From assembly GCF_001426705.1 (NCBI RefSeq), contig NZ_LMFC01000001.1:1207355-1271354 (forward strand): a stretch of DNA of 64,000 nucleotides, in the 5' to 3' direction. Every line of letters begins with the position of its first letter. The stretch's first letter is position 1. The translations under genes and the position numbers were made by a program. The stretch is from Cellulomonas sp. Root485 (GTDB lineage: Bacteria > Actinomycetota > Actinomycetes > Actinomycetales > Cellulomonadaceae). Below, piece after piece: positions 30,722-39,550 of this stretch. The notes below the pieces were generated by a model. The model did not search any database. It had not been told where the DNA came from and saw only the letters and a list, made by a program, of their open reading frames with translations.

Positions 30722-32826
30722 ACGGCGGGCACGTTCGCGACGCCGTCGGGCAGGATCCGGCGACCGAGCACGCGCTCGGAGTAACCGGTGCGGTCCAGGT
30801 ACGGCGTGAGCCCACCGAGGTGGAAGCCCCAGCCGGCGCCCAGGATCATGCACAGGTCGATCTGCTGCGGGGTGGCGACGACGCCCTCCTCGAGCATGTG
30901 CCCGACCTCGACCGTGAGGGCGGTGAGCACGCTGTCGAGCACGCCGGCCTCGTCGAGCGGGGTGCCCGACGTCTCGCTGAACGCCGCCTGGATGGCGGGA
31001 TCGACCGGCTTGGGCAGACCCTTCGCCTTCGCGGGCAGGACCACCGTCGTGCCCTCGGCGACGAGCTTCTCGAGGCCGGGCGAGCGCGGGAACCGGTCGC
31101 CCAGCTCCTCGCGCAGTGACGTCAGCACGTGCAGGCCGACGGCGGGCCCGACCAGGTCGAACAGCTCGAACGGCGGCATCGGCAGGCCGAGCGGACGCAG
31201 CGCACGGTCCGCGACCTCGACCGGCGTGCCCTTCTCGACGGCGTCGACGATCACGCCGAGCAGCAGGACGAGCAGCCGGTTGACGACGAAGCCCGGACGG
31301 TCGGCGACGAGGACGGCCGTCTTGCGCAGCTTGGCCGCGACGGCGAACCCGGTGGCCAGCGCCTCGAGCGATGTCCGCTCGGCCTGCACGACCTCCACCA
31401 GCGGCATCGCGGCCACGGGGTTGAAGAAGTGCAGCCCGACGACCCGCTCGGGGTGCTGCAGGTCGGCCGCCATCGCGGTCACCGACAGCGCGGAGGTGTT
31501 CGTCGCGAGGATCGTCGTCGGGGAGATGACGGTCTCCAGCTCCGCGAACACCTTCTTCTTCAGGTCGAGGATCTCGGTGACCGCCTCGATGACGAGGTCG
31601 CAGGTCGCGAACTCCGCGAGGTCCGTCGTGCCGTGGATCGAGCCGACCAGCCGGCTCGCTGCGGACTCGCTCATCCGGCCGGTCGACGTGAGGCGGTCGA
31701 CGGACGACCTCACCGCCGCCAGCCCCTTGTCGACGCGCTCCTGGTCCAGGTCGCGCATGACGACCGGGACGCCGAGGCGCTGCGCGAACAGCATCGCGAT
31801 CTGCGCCGCCATGAGCCCGGCGCCGACGATGCCGACCCGGGTGACGGGCTGCGCGAGCGAGCGGTCGGGAGCGCCGACGGGCTTCTTGCCGCCGGAGACG
31901 AGCCCGAACGCGTACACCGACGCGCGCATCTCGTCGCTCATGATCAGGTCGGCGAGCGCCTCGTCCTCGGCCGCGAAGGCCTCCTCGCGGGACGCGGTCC
32001 GCGCGGCGGCGACCAGGTCCAGCGCGCGGTACGGCGCCGGGCGGGACCGGTTGATCACCGCGTCCAGCCGCTGGCGGGCTGCGGCGACGACACCGTCCCA
32101 GATCTCGGCGCTGTCGAGCTCGCGACGCGGGACGACGACCTCGCCGGTGACCACGCGGGCTGCCCAGCGGATGGACTCCTCGAGGAAGTCGGCCGGGTCG
32201 AGGACGACGTCCATGAGACCGATCTTCGTGGCCTCGACCGCGGCGAACGGCTTGTTGGCCGCGGGCCGGGTGAGGATCACGTCGAGCGCCTTCTCGACCC
32301 CGACGAGCCGCGGCACGATGTACGCGCCGCCCCAGCCGGGCACCAGGCCCAGGCCGGTCTCCGGGAGCGCGAGCGCGCGGACGTCGGACGCCACGGTGCG
32401 GTAGTCGCAGTTCAGCGCGAGCTCGAGGCCGCCGCCGAGAGCGACCCCGTTGACGAACGCGAACGTCGGTACCCCCATGGAGTGCAGCAGCTCGTACGCG
32501 CGGTGGCCGTTGCGACCGAGCTCGAGCGCTCCCTCGCGGCCGGGGACGGTCCCGATCTGCGTGAGGTCCGCGCCGGCGGCCAGGTAGTACGGCTTCCCGG
32601 TGACGGCGACGGCGGCGACCTCACCCGCCGCGACGCGCGCCTGGACGGCGGTGAGCGTGGCGGTCAGCTCGGCGATGCCCAGCGGGCCGAGCGTCGTCGG
32701 CTTGGTGTGGTCCAGGCCGTTGTCGATGGTGACGAGCACCAGGGTGCCGGCGCCGCCGGGCAGCGTGACGTCACGGGCGATGGCGTGGGAGACGCGCTCG
32801 GCGCGCGTGTCGGTGGGCGTGCTCAC
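30718..32826 (-). CDS. bifunctional enoyl-CoA hydratase/3-hydroxyacyl-CoA dehydrogenase (FadB/FadJ type)
   Basis: A 702-residue beta-oxidation multienzyme. Residues 1-250 are a crotonase domain (AVTGKPYYLAAGADLTQIG, FVNGVALGGGLELALNCDYR). From about 325 a 3-hydroxyacyl-CoA dehydrogenase domain starts with VTRVGIVGAGLMAAQIAML (NAD site) and contains the catalytic VGLHFFNPVAAMPLVEVV, followed by the C-terminal dehydrogenase repeats. It converts enoyl-CoA to 3-ketoacyl-CoA. The GTG start overlaps the stop of the thiolase gene (GTGA at 32823-32826), so the alpha and beta subunits of the complex are coupled. Confidence 0.92.
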   Translation of the reverse strand: MSTPTDTRAERVSHAIARDVTLPGGAGTLVLVTIDNGLDHTKPTTLGPLGIAELTATLTAVQARVAAGEVAAVAVTGKPYYLAAGADLTQIGTVPGREGALELGRNGHRAYELLHSMGVPTFAFVNGVALGGGLELALNCDYRTVASDVRALALPETGLGLVPGWGGAYIVPRLVGVEKALDVILTRPAANKPFAAVEATKIGLMDVVLDPADFLEESIRWAARVVTGEVVVPRRELDSAEIWDGVVAAARQRLDAVINRSRPAPYRALDLVAAARTASREEAFAAEDEALADLIMSDEMRASVYAFGLVSGGKKPVGAPDRSLAQPVTRVGIVGAGLMAAQIAMLFAQRLGVPVVMRDLDQERVDKGLAAVRSSVDRLTSTGRMSESAASRLVGSIHGTTDLAEFATCDLVIEAVTEILDLKKKVFAELETVISPTTILATNTSALSVTAMAADLQHPERVVGLHFFNPVAAMPLVEVVQAERTSLEALATGFAVAAKLRKTAVLVADRPGFVVNRLLVLLLGVIVDAVEKGTPVEVADRALRPLGLPMPPFELFDLVGPAVGLHVLTSLREELGDRFPRSPGLEKLVAEGTTVVLPAKAKGLPKPVDPAIQAAFSETSGTPLDEAGVLDSVLTALTVEVGHMLEEGVVATPQQIDLCMILGAGWGFHLGGLTPYLDRTGYSERVLGRRILPDGVANVPAV

Positions 32827-34067
32827 TTGGCGGTCCCCTCGAGAGGCTCGTAGTCGGCGTGGTGCGGGTTCTCCCAGATGACCGTGCCGCCCTGGCCGAG
32901 CCCCACGCACATCGTGGTCAGGCCGAAGCGGACGTCCGGGTTCTCCTCGAACTGGCGGGCCAGCTGCGTCATCAGGCGCACGCCCGACGAGGCCAGCGGG
33001 TGGCCGACCGCGATCGCCCCGCCGTACTGGTTGACGCGCGGGTCGTCGTCGGCGATGCCGAACGCGTCGAGGAACGAGAGCACCTGGACCGCGAACGCCT
33101 CGTTGATCTCGAACAGGCCGATGTCCTCGATGGACAGGCCCGCCCGGTCGAGCGCCTTGACGGTGGCCGGCACCGGGCCGATGCCCATGATCTCGGGCTC
33201 GACCCCGGCATACGCGAAGGACACCATCCGCATGCGCGTGGGCAGGCCCAGCTCGGCGGCGGTCTCCTCGGCGGCGAGCAGGCAGGATGCGGCGCCGTCG
33301 GTCAGGGGCGCCGCGGTGCCGGCGGTGACGCGGCCGCCCGCGCGGAACGGCGTGGAGAGCTTCTGGATCGCCTCGACCGTGGTGCCGGGGCGCGGAGGCT
33401 CGTCGGCCGTGGCCAGCCCCCAGCCGTTCTCCGGGTCGCGCAGCGCGACGGGGACCAGGTCGGGGTCGATCTTGCCCGCAGCCAGCGCCGCGGCGTACTT
33501 GTCCTGGCTGGCGACGCCGTACGCGTCCGCCCGCTCCCGCGTCAGGGCGGGGAACTTGTCGTGCAGGTTCTCCGCCGTGACGCCCATGTTGAGGGCGTCG
33601 TTCGCGACGAGCCGCTCGGACAGGAACCGCGGGTTCGGGTCCGCGTCGAAGCCCATCGGGTGGTGCCCCATGTGCTCGACACCGCCCGCCAGGGCCACGT
33701 CCTGCGCACCGAAGCCGATCGCGGCCGCCGTGTTCGTCACCGCGGTCATCGCACCGGCGCACATGCGGTCGATCGCGTACCCGGGCACGGACCGGGGGAG
33801 CCCGGCCAGCACGCCGACCGTCCGGCCGAGGGTCAGGCCCTGGTCGCCCTGCTGCGTGGTCGCGGCGATGGCGACCTCGTCGATGCGCTCGGGCGGGAGC
33901 TGGGGGTGCCGCCGGAGCAGCTCGCGAACGGTCTTGACCGAGAGGTCGTCGGCGCGGGTGTGGGCGTACAGCCCGTCCTTGCGCGCGCGTCCGAACGGGG
34001 TGCGGACCCCGTCGACGAAGACGACGCGGCGGACCAGTGCTGCGGGGCGGGGGGATGCGGTGGGCAT
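32823..34067 (-). CDS. acetyl-CoA C-acyltransferase (thiolase, FadA/FadI type)
   Basis: A 414-residue thiolase, the beta-subunit partner of the downstream multienzyme, cleaving 3-ketoacyl-CoA to acetyl-CoA. The nucleophile is Cys103 (DRMCAGAM). The His of NEAFAVQ and of GHPLASSGVR and the second Cys of TTMCVGLGQGG complete the site. The open frame extends upstream, but ATG 34067 has CTGGAGG seven bases before it and matches the family start. A 16 bp perfect palindrome 99 bp upstream is a good candidate operator for the operon. Confidence 0.93.
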   Translation of the reverse strand: MPTASPRPAALVRRVVFVDGVRTPFGRARKDGLYAHTRADDLSVKTVRELLRRHPQLPPERIDEVAIAATTQQGDQGLTLGRTVGVLAGLPRSVPGYAIDRMCAGAMTAVTNTAAAIGFGAQDVALAGGVEHMGHHPMGFDADPNPRFLSERLVANDALNMGVTAENLHDKFPALTRERADAYGVASQDKYAAALAAGKIDPDLVPVALRDPENGWGLATADEPPRPGTTVEAIQKLSTPFRAGGRVTAGTAAPLTDGAASCLLAAEETAAELGLPTRMRMVSFAYAGVEPEIMGIGPVPATVKALDRAGLSIEDIGLFEINEAFAVQVLSFLDAFGIADDDPRVNQYGGAIAVGHPLASSGVRLMTQLARQFEENPDVRFGLTTMCVGLGQGGTVIWENPHHADYEPLEGTAK

Positions 34068-34165
34068 CGAGCCTCCAGGGCGGGACGGCGGTGTCCGACG
34101 AGCACGCGAGAGCGGGCCCGCGACGGCCGACGCTACCCGGGTCTCCCGGGCAGGGCCAGCCATAA

Positions 34166-34181
34166 GTTACTCCAGAGTAAC
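34166..34181. promoter_or_regulatory. perfect 16 bp palindrome, candidate operator of the beta-oxidation operon
   Basis: GTTACTCCAGAGTAAC is a perfect inverted repeat (7 bp arms plus the CA centre folded as 8+8 with the centre unpaired) in the 121 bp between the RNase D-like gene and the thiolase gene. It is AT-rich compared with its surroundings. Size and symmetry fit a TetR-type fatty-acid-degradation repressor. The regulator is not in the window. Confidence 0.5.
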
Positions 34182-34188
34182 ACCGGCG

Positions 34189-35481
34189 TCAGGCGTGCGG
34201 GAGAGCCTCGAACGCATCCGCGAGAGGCTGCGCGACCAGCCCGATCTGCCACGGCCGAGCACCGCCGGCCTGCAGGAACGCGGCGATCCCCTCGGCATCG
34301 AGCGTGGCAGGCGGTGTCCAGCACAGGCGTCGCAGCAGGTCGGGCTGCAGCAGGTTCTCCGCCGGCACCACGTGGGTGGCCGACAGGCCGGTGACCACCT
34401 CGCGGGCCGCGACCAGGCGTGCGGCCGCGGCCGGGTCCTTCTCGGCCCACGCCCGGGGCGGCGGCGGGGCGTCGCTCTTGGGACCGCGCACCGACGGCAG
34501 GTCGGCGTCCGGGGTGGCCAGACCGCGGTCGACCGCCGACTGCCAGAGAGCAGCCCGACGGCGCGTGCCCTTGCCCGCGAACGCCGGCAGCGCCGTCAGC
34601 TCCGGGACCGAGCGCGGCAGCGCCTGCGCCGCGGCGACGATCGCGTGGTCGGGCAGGACGCGGCCGGGGGAGATGTCGCGGGTGCGTGCGTTCTGGTCGC
34701 GGGTGAGCCACAGCTCGCGGACGACCGCCAGGCGGCGCGCGTCGCGGATGGCGTGCAGTCCGGACACCCGGCGCCACGGCTCCACCCGCGGTGGCGGCGG
34801 CGGCGCGGTGCGGACGGCCTCGAACTCCTGCGCGGCCCACTCGGCCTTGCCCGCGACGGCGAGGCGTTCGGCCAGCACCTCGCGCAGCTCCACCAGCACC
34901 TCGACGTCGAGCGCCGCGTATCGCAGCCACTCGGACGGCAGGGGCCGGGTGGACCAGTCGACCGCGGAGTGCTCCTTGGCCAGCCCCAGCCCGAGGGCGT
35001 CCGCGACGACGGCGGCCAGTCCGACCCGGTCGAGGCCGAGGAGCCGGGCGCCGAGCTCGGTGTCGAACACCCGGCTCGGCTTCAGCCCCTGCTCGGCCAG
35101 GCCGGGGAGGTCCTGCGACGCGGCGTGCAGGACCCACTCGACGCCGACGAGCGCGTCGGACAGCGCCGACAGGTCGGGCACAGCGATGGGGTCGATGAGC
35201 GCCGTCCCGGCACCCTCGCGGCGGAGCTGCACCAGGTACGTCCGCTGCCCGTACCGGTACCCCGAGGCGCGCTCGGCATCCACGGCGACCGGTCCGGTGC
35301 CGGCGCCGAACGCGGCGACCACCGCGGCCAGGGCCTCGGGCGTCTCCACGACGGGCGGGATGCCCTCGGCGGGCTCGGTGAGCATGGTGACCTGCGGGAG
35401 GTCGACCTCCGCCTCAGGATCAGGGGTCGGAGGCGGCACGGGCCCCACGGACGGGGCGCCGGCGGTCACCTCAGGTCGCAT
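34189..35481 (-). CDS. ribonuclease D-like 3'-5' exonuclease (HRDC domain)
   Basis: A 430-residue DEDD-family exonuclease. The Exo motifs are VAVDAERASGYRYGQRTYLV (Asp and Glu of motif I), HAASQDLPGL (motif II) and LRYAALDVEVLVEL (motif III with Tyr and Asp). An HRDC domain follows at about residues 225-300 (LWLTRDQNARTRDISPGRVL). It is expected to trim structured RNAs such as tRNA precursors. ATG 35481 is supported by the TACCGT -10 element seven bases before it and no ribosome-binding site. Upstream extension of the frame is judged non-coding. Confidence 0.85.
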   Translation of the reverse strand: MRPEVTAGAPSVGPVPPPTPDPEAEVDLPQVTMLTEPAEGIPPVVETPEALAAVVAAFGAGTGPVAVDAERASGYRYGQRTYLVQLRREGAGTALIDPIAVPDLSALSDALVGVEWVLHAASQDLPGLAEQGLKPSRVFDTELGARLLGLDRVGLAAVVADALGLGLAKEHSAVDWSTRPLPSEWLRYAALDVEVLVELREVLAERLAVAGKAEWAAQEFEAVRTAPPPPPRVEPWRRVSGLHAIRDARRLAVVRELWLTRDQNARTRDISPGRVLPDHAIVAAAQALPRSVPELTALPAFAGKGTRRRAALWQSAVDRGLATPDADLPSVRGPKSDAPPPPRAWAEKDPAAAARLVAAREVVTGLSATHVVPAENLLQPDLLRRLCWTPPATLDAEGIAAFLQAGGARPWQIGLVAQPLADAFEALPHA

Positions 35482-35488
35482 GAGGTCC

Positions 35489-35494
35489 ACGGTA
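35489..35494 (-). promoter_or_regulatory. -10 element, probable leaderless RNase D-like transcript
   Basis: TACCGT on the minus strand ends seven bases before ATG 35481. Confidence 0.45.
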
Positions 35495-35572
35495 AGCGAC
35501 GACGCCGACGCTTCTGTGCAGGCTGCGCGCGCCGTGGGGTACTTCCACCCCGACGCCACCTGTACACGCAGG

Positions 35573-36091
35573 TCAGGCGAGCACGCCGCCGCGGATGGAG
35601 ATGGCGACGAGCTCAGCACGGTCACCGGTGCCGAGCTTGCGCGAGATCCGGGCCAGGTGGCTCTTCACGGTCAAGGCCGACAGTCCGAGGTCCTCACCGA
35701 TGAGGCGGTTGGTCCGTCCGTCGGCGACGAGCTTGAGGACGCTGATCTCCCGCGCGGTCAGGTCGGGGAGCGGCGGCGGGGGCGCAGCGGCGACCGCGGC
35801 GCGCTGCAGGCTCGGCGCGATGGAGCCGGCGACGACACCGCGCAGCCCGCCCTGCAGCAGGATGCCGAGCTCCGGGCGGCTCGCGCGCCGGGTCAGCACC
35901 ACGACCCGCGGAGCGCCGCGGCGGCGCAGGTTGCGCACCAGGGGAGCGCCGTCGCCGTCGGCGACCTCGGTCACCACGACGCACATCTGTTGGGTGGACT
36001 GCGGCGGCTGCGTGCGCGAGCCGGGCGCGTTGGGCCTGAGCTCGGGCCGTCGGGCCGGGGCCAGGTCGCGTCGCAGAGGCTCGATGGTCAC
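35573..36091 (-). CDS. LuxR-family helix-turn-helix regulator with degenerate receiver-like N-terminus
   Basis: A 172-residue transcriptional regulator. Residues about 108-165 form a LuxR/NarL DNA-binding domain (DLTAREISVLKLVADGRTNR then TVKSHLARISRKLGTGDRAE). The N-terminal part (MCVVVTEVADGDGAPLVRNL, PRVVVLTRRASRPELGILLQ, GLRGVVAGSIAP) has the alternating strand/helix rhythm of a receiver domain but lacks the acidic pair and the first strand, so phosphorylation is unlikely. GTG 36091 is the last sensible start in frame, and no good ribosome-binding site is seen. No kinase gene lies beside it. Target unknown. Confidence 0.7.
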   Translation of the reverse strand: MTIEPLRRDLAPARRPELRPNAPGSRTQPPQSTQQMCVVVTEVADGDGAPLVRNLRRRGAPRVVVLTRRASRPELGILLQGGLRGVVAGSIAPSLQRAAVAAAPPPPLPDLTAREISVLKLVADGRTNRLIGEDLGLSALTVKSHLARISRKLGTGDRAELVAISIRGGVLA

Positions 36092-36162
36092 GTGCCAGTC
36101 ATCGGCATCGTGACCCGTTGACTTGAGCCGGTTCCTGTGAGTGGGCCCCCCCGAGCCTGCGA

Positions 36163-36747
36163 TCAGCGCCGTGGCCCGAAGGCGATGACGCCGTCGGGCA
36201 GTGGTTCCAGCCCTGCTGCGGTGCACAGCAGGGTCCCCCAGGCCTGGAGATGGCGTCCGAGATCCTCGTCGGCCGCAGTCCACGACGCCCGGATCTCCAG
36301 CTCGGTCTGCTCGGACCGGCGCTCCAGGGCGCCGAAGCTCTGCGACAGCACCCGGGTGACGGTCCCACCGGCGGCGTGCGTGTCGAGGCCCGAACCTTCG
36401 AGCGCGTCCGTGAACCAGGTCCACGCCACCTCCGCGAGCAGAGGATCCGCGCCCACCTCGGCCTCGAGGGTCGCCCGCACGAGCGTGACCAGCCGGAACC
36501 GACCCTCCCAGGCCTCCTGCCCGGCGGGGTCGTACAGGACGACGAAGCGCCCCGACGCGAGCTCCGCGGCGGCGACGGACCGACGGGCCGTGCGCACCTC
36601 CGCGGTGAGCGCGGCGGAGAAGGGGGCGATGCGGGCCGGACCGGGAACCTCGTCGAGGACCACCTCGGGGCGGATCGTCACCCGGCGCAACGAGCGCAGC
36701 GCGTTGACGAACTCGGCGGGGACGTCGTCTGGACCAGCGGGTGTCAC
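36163..36747 (-). CDS. DUF3000 domain-containing protein
   Basis: A 194-residue soluble protein of an actinobacterial family of unknown function. It starts VTPAGPDDVPAEFVNALRSL, contains RPEVVLDEVPGPARIAPFSA and RFVVLYDPAGQEAWEGRFRL, and ends near GTLLCTAAGLEPLPDGV. This family is habitually found next to the RNase D-like gene in actinomycetes, as here. GTG 36747 is supported by TACGCT seven bases before it. The longer frame upstream has atypical composition. Confidence 0.78.
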   Translation of the reverse strand: MTPAGPDDVPAEFVNALRSLRRVTIRPEVVLDEVPGPARIAPFSAALTAEVRTARRSVAAAELASGRFVVLYDPAGQEAWEGRFRLVTLVRATLEAEVGADPLLAEVAWTWFTDALEGSGLDTHAAGGTVTRVLSQSFGALERRSEQTELEIRASWTAADEDLGRHLQAWGTLLCTAAGLEPLPDGVIAFGPRR

Positions 36748-36754
36748 GCTGTGG

Positions 36755-36760
36755 AGCGTA
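36755..36760 (-). promoter_or_regulatory. -10 element, probable leaderless DUF3000 transcript
   Basis: TACGCT on the minus strand ends seven bases before GTG 36747, with no ribosome-binding site. Confidence 0.45.
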
Positions 36761-36845
36761 CGGCTGGGCGGCTCTGTACGCGTGTCCGGCACGCCGCTCG
36801 TGCGGCGCGTTCCCGCGGGTTCTGGCGCCCCCGGGCGCCGCTCGG

Positions 36846-37055
36846 TCAGCAGCATCGTGCCCCCGGGTGGGCGTCCTGCTCCGCGTGACGTGCGCGCCAG
36901 TAGGCGGCCTCCGAGCCGGGGTCGGTGCCGGGGTGCACGCGCGCGACGTGCGCGACGTAGCGGGCGTAGTCGTGGTCGCCGAGGAGCGCGGCCGCGTACC
37001 ACCGCACCGACCGGCCGGTCCGCACCAGCGCCTGCAGAGCGCGACGCGCGGTCAC
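36846..37055 (-). CDS. small YbdD/YjiX-like (CstA-associated) protein
   Basis: A 69-residue protein beginning VTARRALQALVRTGRSVRWY and containing DHDYARYVAHVARVHPGTDP, the conserved core of the YbdD/YjiX (DUF466) family, which is regularly encoded next to CstA-type transporters. It ends in ARCC. The GTG start overlaps the cstA stop (GTGA at 37052-37055), so the two are coupled. The role is presumed to be an accessory of the transporter. Confidence 0.8.
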   Translation of the reverse strand: MTARRALQALVRTGRSVRWYAAALLGDHDYARYVAHVARVHPGTDPGSEAAYWRARHAEQDAHPGARCC

Positions 37056-39304
37056 GATCCCGCTCCCGTCGTGGCGTGCTCGCGCTCGCGCGCGTCCCAG
37101 AGGGCCTGGACCTCTCGCTCGGCGGCCGTCGGGACCATCCCGCGCGGGGCGAAGATGCGCGACGGCTCGTCCGGCTCCTCCGTGGTGGGCAGACCACCGG
37201 CGCGCACCGACCGCACGATCACGGCGGCGCCGACCAGCACCACGATCAGCACCAGGACGGCGAAGATGATCGACAACGTCCCCTGGATCGCCGTGTTGCG
37301 GATGACCGCGTCCATCGCCTCGGGGGACGTCGCGACGCCGAACGTCTCCTCGCCGGCGGCCTTGGCGTCCTGGAACGCCCGGTGCTGGGCCCAGTACCCG
37401 ATGCGCGGCTCGCTGGAGAAGATCTTCTGGTACGACGCGGTCATCGTCACGACCAGGTCCCAGACCAGGGGGACGGCGGGGATCCACACCCAGCGGTAGA
37501 GCTGCTTCTTGACGACGACGACCGTCACGACGGTGAGGGCGATCGCGGCGAGCAGCTGGTTCGCGATCCCGAAGAGCGGGAACAGGGTGTTGATCCCGCC
37601 CAGCGGGTCGGTGACCCCCATCAGGAGGATCGCTCCCCACAGGACGACGACCACGACCGAGCAGATCCACGCCCCGACGCGCCACGACGGGTCGCGGAAC
37701 TTGCGCAGGGGGCCGCCGAGGTTGCCGAGGCTGTCGGAGAGCATGAACCGCGCGACGCGGGTGCCCGCGTCGACCGTCGTGAGGATGAACAGCGCCTCGA
37801 ACATGATCGCGAAGTGGTACCAGAACGCGGCCAGCCCGGTGCCGCCGAAGACCGAGCTGAGCACCTGCGACATGCCGAACGCGAGCGTCGGCGCGCCGCC
37901 GGTCCGGGAGACGACCGACTCCTCGCCGACCACCTCGGCAGCACGCTCGATCTCCCCGGCGGTGATCGGCGGCCCGCTCAGGCCGAGACCGTTGACGTAC
38001 TCGGCCGCCGTCTCGGGCGTGCCGCCCGTGGCGCCCGCCGGCGCGTTCATCGCGAAGTACAGGTGCTGGTCGATGATCACCGCGGTGATCAGGGCCATCA
38101 CGGCGACGAACGACTCGGTGAGCATGGCGCCGTACCCGATGGGCCGGGCCTGGCTCTCCTTCTCCAGCAGCTTCGGTGTGGTCCCGGACGCGATGAGCGA
38201 GTGGAACCCGGACAGCGCGCCGCACGCGATGGTGATGAAGAGGAACGGGAACAGCGTGCCGGCGAACACCGGTCCGTCGCCGCGGAGTGCGAACGACGAC
38301 ACGGCCGGTGCCTGCACCTCCGGTCGCGCGATCAGGATGCCGACCGCGAGCAGCACGATCACCCCGACCTTCATGAAGGTCGACAGGTAGTCACGCGGCG
38401 CGAGCAGCAGCCACACCGGAAGGACCGACGCCGCGAAGCCGTAGGCGGCCAGCCACCACGCGAGCGCGACCGGGCTCAGGGTGAACCAGTCCTGTCCCCA
38501 CGCCGTCTCGGCCACCCAGCCGCCGGCGACGATCGCGAGCAGCAGCAGCCCGACGCCGATCACCGTGACCTCGGAGATCCGGCCGGGTCGCAGGAAGCGC
38601 AGGTAGACGCCCATGAACAGCGCGATCGGGATCGTCATCGCGATGGAGAACACACCCCACGGGCTCTCCGCCAGGGCGTTGACGACCACGAGCGCCAGGA
38701 CGGCGATGATGATGATCATGATGACGAACACGGCGACGAGCGCCGCGACGCCGCCGAACCGTCCGAGCTCGTCGCGCGCCATCTGACCCAGGCTGCGCCC
38801 ACGGCGCCGGACCGAGATCGACAGCACCAGGTAGTCCTGGACGGCGCCACCGAGGACGCAGCCGACGACGATCCAGATCGTGCCCGGCAGGTAGCCCATC
38901 TGGGCCGCCAGCACGGGGCCGACGAGCGGGCCCGCACCGGCGATCGCGGCGAAGTGGTGCCCGAACAGGACGCGCCGGTCGGTCGGCATGAAGTCCTTGG
39001 CGTTGTCGTGCAGCTCGGCCGGGGTCGCACGGTCGTTGCGCGGCCGCACGATCTTCGCCTCGACGAGCCGCGAGTAGAACCGGTACGCGATCACATAGGT
39101 GCAGACGGCGGCGAACACGATCCACACGGCGTTGATCTGCTCGCCGCGCGCCAGCGCGACGACCGACCAGGCGACCGCGCCGACCAGGGCGATGACGGTG
39201 AACAGGACGCGCCGCGACGCGGGCATCGGTCCCCGTTCCACGACCGCGACGGGCGGGAGGTCGGGGTCGGTCCGGATCGGCTCGGACTGTGTGCGCGCAA
39301 CCAT
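37052..39304 (-). CDS. cstA: carbon starvation protein CstA family transporter
   Basis: A 750-residue membrane protein with about 16-18 spans. The conserved cores FGHHFAAIAGAGPLVGPVLA near residue 115 and FHSLIASGTTPKLLEKESQA near residue 365 identify the CstA family. Members transport peptides or pyruvate under carbon limitation, and in a host with PflB a pyruvate role is attractive but unproven. ATG 39304 has a GGGGG-containing site just upstream. It is followed by the coupled YbdD-like gene and is divergent from gnd with 246 bp between, where I see no riboswitch or tRNA. Confidence 0.92.
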   Translation of the reverse strand: MVARTQSEPIRTDPDLPPVAVVERGPMPASRRVLFTVIALVGAVAWSVVALARGEQINAVWIVFAAVCTYVIAYRFYSRLVEAKIVRPRNDRATPAELHDNAKDFMPTDRRVLFGHHFAAIAGAGPLVGPVLAAQMGYLPGTIWIVVGCVLGGAVQDYLVLSISVRRRGRSLGQMARDELGRFGGVAALVAVFVIMIIIIAVLALVVVNALAESPWGVFSIAMTIPIALFMGVYLRFLRPGRISEVTVIGVGLLLLAIVAGGWVAETAWGQDWFTLSPVALAWWLAAYGFAASVLPVWLLLAPRDYLSTFMKVGVIVLLAVGILIARPEVQAPAVSSFALRGDGPVFAGTLFPFLFITIACGALSGFHSLIASGTTPKLLEKESQARPIGYGAMLTESFVAVMALITAVIIDQHLYFAMNAPAGATGGTPETAAEYVNGLGLSGPPITAGEIERAAEVVGEESVVSRTGGAPTLAFGMSQVLSSVFGGTGLAAFWYHFAIMFEALFILTTVDAGTRVARFMLSDSLGNLGGPLRKFRDPSWRVGAWICSVVVVVLWGAILLMGVTDPLGGINTLFPLFGIANQLLAAIALTVVTVVVVKKQLYRWVWIPAVPLVWDLVVTMTASYQKIFSSEPRIGYWAQHRAFQDAKAAGEETFGVATSPEAMDAVIRNTAIQGTLSIIFAVLVLIVVLVGAAVIVRSVRAGGLPTTEEPDEPSRIFAPRGMVPTAAEREVQALWDAREREHATTGAGS

Positions 39305-39550
39305 CAGTGCCCCCTGAGGCCTCGTCGTCGAGAGAGACCGACGCTACGCGCGGCGAACGAGCCCGCAACCGGGGACCGTCTCGCGGTCCGGCCCGCCCGC
39401 CCTCGCGCGTGCACACCGGACTAGGCTGACCGCGCACCCAGAACCCCCGGACGTCGCCCTGCCCGACCTGCGCCCGCACGTGCCCCCCATGTGCTCGTCG
39501 CCGTCGCGGACGCGTACGAGCCGGGCCGTCGATCGAAGGAGCTCTCCCGC

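Noticed and set aside
36137..39424. 1095-codon plus-strand ORF across DUF3000 and cstA
   Set aside because: It is a shadow of cstA on the other strand and runs across several gene boundaries with a low-complexity translation.
39305..39550. 246 bp gap between cstA and gndA checked for tRNA, riboswitch or small gene
   Set aside because: No cloverleaf-like pattern and no ORF with a ribosome-binding site. The in-frame start at 39491 for gndA lacks the AAGGAG found before 39551.
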